A stretch of 64,000 nucleotides of DNA from Blumeriella jaapii (Eukaryota > Ascomycota > Leotiomycetes > Helotiales > Drepanopezizaceae), in the NCBI GenBank assembly GCA_009599575.1, contig VWND01000075.1, positions 1,054,001-1,118,000 on the forward strand, read 5' to 3'. Below are positions 50,933-61,499 of the stretch, piece after piece. The translations under genes and the position numbers were made by a program. The notes beneath the pieces were generated by a model. The model searched no databases. It was given only the letters and a program-made list of their open reading frames with translations, and was not told where the DNA came from. Each line of letters begins with the position of its first letter. Position 1 is the first letter of the stretch.

Positions 50933-52654
50933 TCAGTAGACAAAGAATTGTCCGCTCTGGTCTTCCATCTGGCGTAGCTTGTTGTTGCGTCTCTTCATCA
51001 TGATCTTCACAATCCAAGCAGTGGTTGCCGCAGCAGCCGAGAATGCAGCACTCGAGTACATCGCGATTCTGTACTGAGGCCCGTCGCTCTTTGGCCACAA
51101 GTACGGCGTCCAAATGAAACTGGAGTTCATGACGGTCGTGCATATGCCGATGGCCGCGGCCTTCTTCTCTTTCGTCTGGCCACATGTCGAGCCAACCCAG
51201 CCCAAGATGAGAGAGTTCACGGCATAAGTACCGATGCAGAAGACTACCATGGCGAAGTACTTGAGACCAATGGTTTTGCTTTCCGCGGCGAGGATGAAAC
51301 CCACAATTGCGACGGACTTGGAAGCTGTGATATGCCAGGTTCGCTCGTTGTATTTACCAGAGAGCCAAGAGACGAGAATGGTGCTAAAGCCAGCGATGAA
51401 GTAGGGTGGGCACTGCAAAGCATCAGGTTGTCAGTGGCTGTTCGATCAAGATCATTTGGCAGCTGAAACTGAATAGTTCGGAAGATGAGAACGCAAGTCT
51501 CCAATTTACGTACTGTGAGAACCAAAGTGACATTCTGGGAGTAATTCAAGGTCTGGACGACAGTGGGAAACTGCTGATGTCAATATCGGGTCCCAATTGG
51601 AGGCGTCTTGCTCAAGATGCTTACGAAATTCTTGAAGCCATTAGCCGCCAGATGGAAATTGGCCATCATAGCAAATAACCAAACCGCTGGGTCGCGAATA
51701 GCTTGCTTCAAGCCTACGACGACCCCGGCGTCGCCTTCATTGCCGATAGTGTCTCTCTCCATGCGAGCGTGGGCCAAAGCTCGCTCTTCTGGGGTCAACC
51801 ACTTTGTCGTAAGCGGGTAATCCGGAAGCAGGAAGAAGCCAAAAATGGCGACGACGAAAGTGACTGCACCCTGAAGGACGAACAGCCATTGCCAGCCCGA
51901 CAAGCCTCCCTTCCGGTCCAGACCAGAGAACACAGCTGCGGCAATCAAGCCAGCGAACGCCGTGGCCAGAATGTTCCCTGTGTATAGGATGGCGATCCGA
52001 GTCGCGATCTCCTTGCGGGTGTAGAAGATACTGAGCATGTAGACGGCTCCTGGGTAGTATGGGGCCTCTGCCAAACCGAGGAAGAAGCGTACGAGAACGA
52101 GACCAACGTAGTTGCTGGCTACGGCAGTAAGTGCGGAAACCACAGCCCACGCCATCATGGCAATTCCCATGTATCGACTTGGTCGCGTGCGCGTGAGGAA
52201 CATGTTCGAGGGGATCTGGCCGAGGAGGTAGCCAACGAAGAGGATACTGACGCAAGTTTGGTACTCTGTTTGATCTTAGCCGACATCACTTTGCGGAGAA
52301 ATGTCACGTACGGGATCCTTTCAAGTTGAGTTCTTCCTCAAGCCTGTTGAGACGTGCCAGGGCGATAGCATTGCGATCGAGGTAGTTGAGCCAGTACATT
52401 GACCAGAGCATGGGCTACGAGGAATCAGATAAGGGTTCCAAATCGGAATGTTGATCACTTACCATGATCCATCTGTCGAGCTTCTTAACCAGAGCAATCT
52501 CTACTGGATCAGTCTTTTCCTGCGCTCCCGAATAGTCGACATTCTTGTGTGACTGGTCGTCTCGGTTGTATTCATCGTGCTCCTTTGAAGCATTTGAAAT
52601 AGTTGTGTCACTTCTGGCCTCCACAACGGGTATCTGCTTCTTTTCGTCAGACAT
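50933..52654 (-). CDS. MFS transporter, anion:cation symporter type (DAL5/TNA1-like)
   Basis: Plasma-membrane permease of the allantoate/nicotinate/vitamin carboxylate group. Five minus-strand exons: 52654-52463, 52414-52312, 52265-51625, 51570-51514 (start could be 51573, CAG-CAG acceptor) and 51412-50933; 490 residues. Cytosolic N-terminus of about 60 residues, then WSMYWLNYLDRNAIALARLN, the hallmark first helix and loop. CVSILFVGYLLGQIPSNMFL, RPSRYMGIAMMAWAVVSALT, RFFLGLAEAPYYPGAVYML and GGLSGWQWLFVLQGAVTF follow; the second half includes PTVVQTLNY and GWVGSTCGQTKEKKAAAIG. Twelve helices are expected. The substrate is unknown. No neighbouring catabolic genes help assign it. Confidence 0.9.
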
Positions 52655-55600
52655 GGCTGTCGAGCTTGATTGTGTTCTGAATGACTACAATTTAAGCGAG
52701 TCCTCAGCGCGTTTTAGAGAGATCGCAAAGAGAAGGGTAGTTGATACTTCTGAAGAGATGAGGACTTCTGGCAGTCCACCTCTTTAAATATCTGCTCGTG
52801 TCTTGGATGCCACCTCACTGACCAGATAGAAGAAAGTTTCGGTTAACAACACCAAGAATTGCCCAGAAGGACCAGCCGGCACGACCCCTCAAGAGTCTTG
52901 TGTGCCGTCTTAGGGTTGAGGGGAAAAGTCTTATGTTTCTTCCACAAGGATGTGATAACGGATAGATAGTGGATATTGAGTTTCTCGATCCTGCCCGACT
53001 GTATTGTACTGCTTACTGCCCTTGAAAAACCAAACCTATCCTCCGTTTATAATGGGTGGTTTGCCAATTCTCGAGAGTCTTGTCGCTTACTACACTGGTA
53101 GTTGATTCGTCTGGTTACCGAGCTTAAAAGACTAGGAATCAACAACATGTTGCCCGAGAATCGTTGCAAACCTCGCGTGTTGTTGGGTAGTAGGCTCTGC
53201 GTGGTAACTCTATGGGAAATAGCAACATTACGGTCACGAGGAAAGTCAATTTTTTGTACAACCCTTGAAATAGCTGGAGCCAACTTGTCTCCCGTAAGTG
53301 GAGTCTTGCATGGCGCGGTTCGGGCGATTATTGTGTCTGCGATAATGGGGGTTGGTTCTTGCTGACATGATAGTCAGGTTTGTGCACGTGTTGTATGCGA
53401 GTGCGACATAATCTTATTCACACACAAAGATTGCTGCAGCAAAGAGATCTCTCAATAGATTATTCATTCATGTGTGTTCTGTCTAGTGGGCTTCAATCGA
53501 TAGATATACTCGGCTCCTGAATCCGACTGTTCACAATCGCTGTACAAGTCGTATGATGAAGTTGCTTTTGCTCCGTCCTAAGCGAGATTGCCAACGCCAC
53601 TTCATCAGCGTCGGAATTCAGACAGTTCTTTCGGCGAGAACATCGATGAGGTTATTCTGGGTTGGACTACATAAGAGCGGTGACTTGAATCGTGATAGCT
53701 TCGACCCAGTGCATTCGAGGTTGTACTGACAGATGATCTAGGGTGAATGCCAAAGAGGCATATCGAACATGCTTCTTTTAAGCGATTAGAAGAATTCACT
53801 TTCGCATGTCAAGGGTGGTCAAGCGGGTATTGCTCCGAAACGTCCCGGAAGTCTAAATGAGAAGTTTATCTCGTGTGATCGATCTACGATAGTACTAATT
53901 GGGCGATAACCGGACCGGCGCTGTGCGAGTTGAACTTTGACTTCAAAATTTCTAACCGAAACCAGACCCCAATTTGATCTTACCTATCCTTTCACCTCGT
54001 CTAAGTGTATCATTCTGGGTCTACTCTTAACAGAGTAGACGGATCCTATGAATTGTCGGATGCCCTTATTCGGATTCAACCTGAACAAGCTACTCCTGCT
54101 TGTGCGGCCAGCATCACTAAGCCCGTAAAAGGGATTGTAATGATCGGTAAGCAATACCAAAATAACAGGCGGCCCACTCATATTGTCGTCCGTACGAAGC
54201 CTGTGTTGTTACACTTTAATGTAGCGTTCTGTTGGAAAGTGAATGGGAAAGCTTATTTTGTGAAGCTACTATTGGCTGCATCTGTAAAAGCAAGTTCGGA
54301 TATGCTGTTCGGATATGCTGACCGCTCGGGTAGAAATGTATGGGTAAAAGACCGAAACGCTGTTGATTTGGAAGTCTATGCACCCCAGAAGGTCTCTCCT
54401 CTCTTCTAGCATGTTGTTCAACGGTTTTTTTGATATTTCTCATACTGTTCCCTCCAGGTTTGCTGCTGAGAAAAACCTTGCCGTAGATAACTTTCTGAAG
54501 TACTCTGAGCTTTTGTAGAAACAGCATCATCGAGTATCCATTGTGGACACGTCAATGTCAAACAACATTCTGGCCCTGTACGAGGTGTTCTCGTCGCCGG
54601 GTAGTTTGTAATATGTACAATCCGGACTCTTATACTATCCAACAAGATGTACTGTACCTACGCACAGGCTTGACCTTTAGACAATGCTTGTCATCCGTCC
54701 GGGTAGTTGTATGGTCGGTGCGGTGGAAAGAATATACAGTATCTCGAACAAGCGCTACTGTTAAACTCTGCTGATCGGTGTAAGGGGAACAAAAGCCTGA
54801 ATTAAACTCTGCCGGAAGCTCCTGCCGATGGCAAATAATGGACCTCAATCCGAATCCAAATTATCCAACCAGGTACTGTGTGTAGAGTTCAAGATAGCAG
54901 TAGACATTCAAAAGCTTAGATTAGTTCGCGGTGAACACAATCTTTTGCTTTTTTGTGCAACAGTGAGACCATAAAAAATGGGATCCAAACTCTGATGATG
55001 CACTCAGACGCATTTGAATTAGGAGGCCATCTGTTCTTTGTAGTCTATTGACTTCCGCGGCAGCCGCTAAGTCCTAATAGGCCCTCTCCCTTATCTTACC
55101 TACAAGGGCACGTAGTGGAGTATCAGAGCTACCAAGACCAGAATGGGACGGTCAAGAGATCTCTCCACCAGAAGCATTAAGCGAGGGGCATTTCGGTTTT
55201 CTCTGCCTTTGCTTTTCCAGCTGGTATCTCGAAGACATCATTCGTCCAGAACTGCAACAGACGCCTCGATCAGACGTTCGAGACACTTTCAGTGAGTGGA
55301 CAATACGACCAAGCCTCGAGAGGACGGACTTCTTCCCTCCCCCTTTTTGTGTTTCTATGAGGGGGGGCGGGCTCATGGGACCCTGACCACGATTGATAAC
55401 TGAGCGGCGCACCTGCGATACTAGCTGTATCGCAACACGCAATACGAAAATTAAAAAGTTGAAAAGAATAGACAAAGGGCAAAAAAGCCCACCATATTCC
55501 TGCTTTACTCGGGATGCCGGCCTTCGAAGTGCAAGGACGAAGACGACGACAAGGACGACGAAGACCTTATGGGCTAGCTTAATACTTGTACATACATACT

Positions 55601-57153
55601 GCCAGTACAATCTCTGGGTCTTTTTGTTTAAGTCTTGTCATCAACTAAAAGGGATCAGATATCTAAGGCATTTACTTGACTGTATCATTTCTGTCTATGA
55701 TCACTTTGGCTATCAATCTGATGCAATACCTGCAGTACCAAACATTCCTAGCCTCTTCCAAGTTCCGAGAAAATACTCTGAATATACAGCACTTGAGTAA
55801 GCTCTTATTTTCAATAGCTATGCGCACTCGTGCATCGTTGCACGCCTGCCTTTGGCGAACACCACATTCGCAAAGCTTTAATGTACATTGAAACCCCGAC
55901 AGTTGATTAGAATCAACATCGTATCGCTGTCGATGTCTCAAACGAGAACTCGATTATCACACCGATCTTTGATTGACAAAACCCGGGTTCCTTCCTATCT
56001 TCAAGGCGTTCCCCCAACCTTGGAGAAGAAACAACATCCCATTTTTTCAACATTACAGATCCGTCCGCACCGTGACAACTTCAGAAGGTACGGTGCAGCC
56101 GCTAGATCTCGGTCCGAGCTTTCAAACTTACGGGTTCCCAATTACAGCCGGCAGACTTTGGTACGGAGATCTCAGAACGTGCTGCCCCGCCGTTGTAGCC
56201 GAAGAAGCTGGGTACGGAGTCCTAGAAATACCGTACGTACAGTACAGTACCAGCTCCGTGGCCGTGCATACCTACCCGGCACGCAATTCGCAATGATACT
56301 GTAGGTAGGTTCCACCGGGCGTTGAACCACACATCCGTTGATCACGCCGTTCGGTTTTCCACAAAACAAAATGCTAGCTTGTCACCCGTGCAATGGAAAT
56401 CGATTGCACCGTCGTGAGGGGGCAGGTCAAAGAGCACTCCTAAATCATCATCGAATCACCCTCCGAACGCCGCAATTCAGAAGCAGTTTTTATCCGACTA
56501 GCTCAAATCAATCAACCACCAAGCGACTATTCGCCTGGGTCCAAATGCCCCTTATCCGAACAACAACAACAACAGCAACAACACTTACATACAACGGCTC
56601 TTAGCCACATAGCCAGGCGACGGCTTGCAAGCACCAGCCGCAAGAACAGAATCATCGATACCCAAACCTCCATCCAGTACAGGACGATTGCGCACGCAAC
56701 GCCAGTCTGAAACCCCCACCATCCCCGTCTCCCATTTCCCAATCCGGAGCCAGTTGGACGTGCTGCCCACACACACACACACGCACCACTACCACTGGTT
56801 GACGCACAGCTCCAACTTTCAGGCCTGGAACGATTGATATAGTCGTCAAGGTGGCTTGCTTGGAGGTTTGTTCGGTGTTCTCACCTGCCGATAGAGCACA
56901 CGGCACGCCGAGGAGAAGAACTCGAGTCTGTGGACGAGACAATGTAGTAGTCTGTTCGGTAGCGTGATTCCGCGGAGTACCGGTACAACGATACGTACTG
57001 TACTGTACTGTACACGAAAGCCCACAAGTCCATTAAGCATGCCACCCAGCGATAGTACATACACCCCCACCTACCGGCCCCAACCATCCAAGAAACCATG
57101 CAACACTAGCCTCTCGTCGTTTGCAGTCCCCTGCAATCACAGACTCGTGTCTC
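52655..57153. other. 4.5-kb stretch without recognisable genes
   Basis: No frame longer than about 150 codons and none with recognisable features. The best are 54005-54409 (+, 134 codons, from a non-ATG or early Met) and 55152-55610 (-), neither with family resemblance. GTAC-motif runs occur near 53008, 54645-54660, 56225-56252 and 56990-57012, and a (CA)n tract at about 56770-56782. This is the largest gap between genes in the window. Confidence 0.5.
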
Positions 57154-58773
57154 TTACAGCTCCACAGCATCGGCATCAGCGCCCTTCAAGTCCTTGATCT
57201 TCTTCCCCTCCGTGCCGGCCGGCGTCTTCAGTCCGAAGAAGACGATCATGCTAACGCCCAGCACACCCATTCCCCCAATTGTGTAGGCGAGCTCGCGTCC
57301 GGCCCACCAATACACGCTCGTGAAGAGCAGCGGTCCAACACCGCGTCCTAGCTGGCCCCAACTGCGCAGATTTCCCAACTTGCCACCACGCTCGTCCTCG
57401 CCAGCTTCGAAACTGCTGAGCGCGTTGAGGCCAGTGACAACCGTGGCCGTGGTCACGGCGAGCAACGTGGTAGCCGCGTACAGACCTGTCACGGAATCGA
57501 TGCGTGCGAGCAGAAGGAGGGCGAGGAGACAGGACACAACGCCGATTTTCACCGAGAGAAGCGGTGGGAGGCGGCGAGTCACGCCCCCCTGGAGGATCGA
57601 TGCGACGAGTCCCATGTATCCGAGAAGTCTCCCATTCCTGGCGGAGGTGTAGCCGAAGAGGTCGTAGGTCATGAATGGCAACGAAAATTCCATGCCCGAG
57701 AAGAAGAGAATGAAGCCAAGGTGAGTGAGGTTGAGCAGGAAATTCGTCCGGACATGCTTCCCTGCTACCTTTGGGGTCTCGGAGGAGACCATCTTGGCTT
57801 GTGTCGCCGATGCGGGTTTAGTCGTCGTCGATTTTGTGATCCCATTTGTTGCCGCTGGGGCCCCGTTGAGCTTCGCCGAAGCAACTTTGCTGGGCAGGGT
57901 CTCTGGTAGACAACAGTACAAGTAAATGGTTTCCGTGACGATCAGAAACAGCGAGAAGCCGGCCGCGGTCGCAAACGGATTCGCCTTGACGGAACTGATG
58001 GTGCTCAGCCACGCACCTAGCGCAGGCCCGAATGTGAAACTGATACTAAAGCAAATGCCGACCAGAGCCATTGTAGCGCCTCTCTGCTTCTCGTCCGAGA
58101 TATCGGTTGCGATTGCAATGGCGAGCTGGACGTTGCCTTCTGAGAGGCCGCCTACCACGCGCGAGAGTAGGAAGGTGCGGAAGTCGGTGGCGCAGACCCA
58201 GAGGAGCACGCTGAGGATGTTGCCTGACATGCTGCACAGGAGAGCAGTGCGGCGGCCATAGCGATCCGAGAGGCTTCCGATGATGGGAGAAGCAAGAGCC
58301 TGGAGGAGACTGGGAAACGCTGTCAGTCCTGCAACACCGAAGGTCGATATGATGTGGTATGCCACTCACGAAAACAAGCTACCCAAGGCCCCCCCAAGAA
58401 GGACAATGTCATATCTCGAATCGATTGGCTTTGCGAACGAAGCCTTGTAGGCATTGAGGTATGTGAGAATGTGCGCGAGAACCGAGGGCTTGTGATTCGA
58501 ACTGCTGAACTGGGTGGGCGCTTCGAGACTGTGGCCGATCAGTGATTGCCCTGGTTTGATTTTGAGGAGGAGCATCCATACTCTCGATAGTATGCCAGCA
58601 ACGATGGGAACAGCGGCAGGATAAATGTGAAGCTGATCTAGTCGCCGTGTTAGCTGGGGAGAAGACAAGCCTCTACCCCGCCAAGGAAGGACACCTACCA
58701 GATCCAGCAGCAGAGATATAAACACCACCTTCAACACCTTCTTGCGCGTCGCCGGATCCACAGGAGCCGCCAT
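57154..58773 (-). CDS. MFS transporter, DHA1-like (MFSD10 / tetracycline-resistance-like group)
   Basis: Four minus-strand exons: 58773-58699, 58637-58582, 58528-58370 and 58309-57154; all phases agree, 481 residues. Choosing the CTAG acceptor at 58638 and a second 53-nt intron (GTATGG...CCACAG) gives the conserved text LLLDLISFTFILPLFPSLLA, then YYRD and VLAHILTYLNAYKASFAKPI. Later motifs: YDIVLLGGALGSLFSLLQAL, GSLSDRYGRRTALLCSM (motif A), VGGLSEGNVQLAIAIATDIS, RGATMALVGICFSISFTFGP and GFILFFSGMEFSLPFMTYD. A Thr/Ala-rich cytosolic loop separates the two halves. Reading exon 2 without the second intron would replace the first helix by nonsense-like sequence. Probably a drug/H+ antiporter type, substrate unknown. 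Confidence 0.9.
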
Positions 58774-59084
58774 GGTCGTTGTGTCTGTCTACGCTGCCGC
58801 TCTGATACGCGAAGGGGCAGGTTCGCAGGTTCGCAGGTTCGCAGGCTCGCCAGAAGCTGTACAGGTAAAGCGTCCGTGGTCCGGAGAGAGCTTCAAGGTC
58901 CAGACGGGTCGATGTCGATGTCGATGTCGATGCAATGCGATGCGATGCGATGCGACGCGACGCGATGCTCCTTGTTGAATCCAATCGGCCACCAACGATG
59001 GCACGAAAGCGAGAGTTCCTGAGCAGCAACAGCGCGAGTTGATGCTAAGTAGCGTGTCCGGAAGCAATCCTCGCCGCCGCCGTA

Positions 59085-59125
<41 letters not shown>
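59085..59125. repeat. (GTC)n trinucleotide microsatellite, about 13 units
   Basis: Uninterrupted GTC units, followed 35 nt later by (TGAC)8. On the opposite strand it would read as Asp/Arg/Thr runs, a clear artefact source for gene callers. Confidence 0.95.
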
Positions 59126-59160
59126 TCGGTCTTGCTTGTCCTCGTCCTCTCACGTCTATC

Positions 59161-59192
59161 TGACTGACTGACTGACTGACTGACTGACTGAC
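59161..59192. repeat. (TGAC)8 tetranucleotide microsatellite
   Basis: Eight perfect TGAC units read directly. Confidence 0.95.
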
Positions 59193-59930
59193 TTTCTTTC
59201 CATCGCTGGCTGCAGATGGATCCCTGCATGGCGCTGGCGCAGAATTAACGACGGCTGATCATCCCCCGCTTGTTCCGTCGACTCGGCCGCGGTAGCAGAT
59301 CTGCCCGTTCGAGATGCGGAGGAGTAGATCTGCATGCAACATTTGCGACTTATGGGATGGACGAGCTGGAAGCTGGGGAACATGCTGAGTGCCGACGAAG
59401 TGGAGGGGCACAAGCCGAGGCTGCGATGCGACGCATCCCCCGCTAACATCGCGTATCTGTCGAAGATTGTCAACATACAGTAACATCACTTATCACTTCA
59501 GTTGCCTTCGATTGATGATTTGCATTGCACGGTATTTGGGGAACACGGCTGCGATGACCGCTTGGTACCGGCTGTTTCTTGTGCTGAAATCCCACCTGGT
59601 CACTGACACTCAGTCCAGCACTCACGTTTTGATCCTGCTATGTACAGTCAGTACATCGTCGCCCTGGTTCAGTCTGAAGTACACGATTGAACGCCGCACA
59701 AGTCATCAAGCTCAGTGTATGGCGTACTGATTGGCCAGATCGGTGCTGTTTTTCTTCGGCGTTTACGACGTGGAATCATTACTATTTTGCTGTTTCTTGC
59801 GGACAAGACGGGCGGTCAAAAGATCAAGAGTATAAAACATCCACGCTTCGATGTTCAAGAACGCAAACCTCCCAACACCTCTCCAAACGCCACGTCCCCC
59901 TCCATCTCCTCGTACCCGCTCAAGCCGGGA

Positions 59931-61499
59931 TCATCGCAAGCTTGAGCCCTCTCTCGTCGCCGAGATCAAAGCCACCTCTGCCGCCAACGGCACCTCGTTT
60001 CTCGGCTCCACCCCCTTGAAAGCCTGCAACAACCTCACAATGGTCAACGCGGCTTCGGTCAGGGCGAACTGCTGCCCGGGGCACATCCTCGGTCCGCCGT
60101 TGAAGGGGAGATACTGCCAGCCCGTCCTCAGCGTCTCCCACCTCTCGGGCTTGAAGTCCTCCGCGTCGTCGCCGTAGAGGTCTTTGCGGCGGTGCATCAC
60201 GTAGACATGGTAGGCGACATGCATCCCCTTCCGGACGAAGATGGGCGCTCTCTGGTCGGAGCCCCCGCCGACGGGGAGGGTGGTATCTCTGACGGCCACG
60301 CGGCCATTGCTGGGTACGATGGGGTGGAGCCTCAGAACTATCGACATCAGCACCTGGGCAAGCGAAGCCAGGACAGGAGGGCTTACCTTCGTGCAGCGTG
60401 TACTGAAGATACTTCATGCTCTGGAGCCTTTCAAAGGTTGGCGTTTCGTTGCCGAGGCTGGCCACTTCACGTTGCAGCTTCGCCCAGACGTCTTTCCTTC
60501 GCGCCAGGACATGAAACGTCGAGCCCAGCAAGCTCGCCGTGTTGTCTCGCACCGCAGACAGAGTGCTCAGCAACTCGTCTTGGATCTCCTGCTCCCCGAG
60601 ACTCGTCTGAGCCAGCTCGTCCAGAAACACATATGGCCCGGCTCTCCCCTGCTCTCCCTTCTCTTTCTCTGCATCGAGTCCGGATTTCCGCGCTTCCACC
60701 GCGCGACGGACATGCTCCCCAATGTACTCATACACGAATGCCTTGGCTGTCCGCAGCTTCCTGCTCGGCATCATCAGGGTCGCCAACTTGCCCAGCCGGA
60801 CTTCCAGTGCCGCACACTCCGCGATGCAACTGAACGCATCGTGGAACCGGCGCCCTCGCTCCCGCGCAACCTCGTCGGCCAGCAAAGCCGAGCTCTGGCC
60901 GAGCAGAAACTCGGTGGCGGAATCCATCGTCAGCATGGAAAACAGTTCCTGCAGGTCCACCGTCTGCCCATGCCGCGGGATCCGGGCCACGAACCTCCCA
61001 ACGTGCCTATCGAACATCTCCAGATCGCGCACCTGCCGTCTCGTGAAGGCACGGCTCAGCAGCGCCCTGCTCCAGCCCGTCTGGTCCCCGTCCACGGCGG
61101 GAATGGCGTGCCCGCTCTTCCGCACCGGGCCCTCGAAGTCCTCGAACTGCGTGTCGAGCATGGCCCGGATGTTCTCCGGCTCGGCCGTGTAGGTGACGGC
61201 ATCGCCCAGCGCAAGCATGCCGAACGTGTACTTGCCCATGTCGCGGTAGCGGGCGGCGACGCGCGGCATGAGCTGGCCGCTGCGGAGGAGCCAGGCGCTC
61301 TCGAGACAGACATCGAGGCCGAAGGGGGGCTCGCGGTGCGGGTAGCAGGCGATGGGTTTGCAGCAGTACGCGCGGGCGAGGTGCTGCGTCGTCGAGCGGC
61401 GTTCACACACAGCACGACCCAGGTGATGGCGTAGAGTATGCCGAGACCGAGGAGGGCGGCCAGCGGGGATCGGCTGTGGATGAATGCGAGGCTCGACAT
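59931..61499 (-). CDS. Cytochrome P450, CYP52-like (one-base frame break near 61388-61415)
   Basis: Microsomal monooxygenase; CYP52 members hydroxylate n-alkanes and fatty acids at the terminal carbon. Two minus-strand exons, 61499-60387 and 60337-59931, with a 49-nt intron that splits the ExxR helix (HE / [13 protein letters not shown]). The N-terminal anchor is [20 protein letters not shown]. Shortly after, the frame shifts; with one added base the text continues as [17 protein letters not shown]. Family motifs follow: [21 protein letters not shown]-helix [23 protein letters not shown] and the haem loop [18 protein letters not shown] (Cys ligand). Repaired length is 506 residues, right for CYP52. 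The I-helix has AVRDNTA instead of the more usual AGRDTTA. Substrate range is inferred from the family only. Confidence 0.87.

Larger units (their letters stand above)
58774..59930. other. Intergenic with microsatellites
   Basis: Contains GCAGGTTCGCAGGTTCG repeats near 58816-58845, GATGTC/GATGC repeats at 58910-58965, (GTC)n at 59085-59125 and (TGAC)8 at 59161-59192. No supported gene. Both flanking genes read leftwards, so this includes the MFS gene promoter. Confidence 0.55.

Noticed and set aside
60241..61434. 397-codon open frame antisense to the P450
   Set aside because: It is opposite a P450 with clear motifs and arises from GC-rich codon use; its translation is Arg/Pro/Leu-rich without domains.
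57154..61499. P450 plus MFS (plus SDR and second MFS) as a secondary-metabolite cluster
   Set aside because: No polyketide synthase, peptide synthetase, terpene cyclase or pathway regulator is present, and the genes are separated by long gaps and housekeeping genes.
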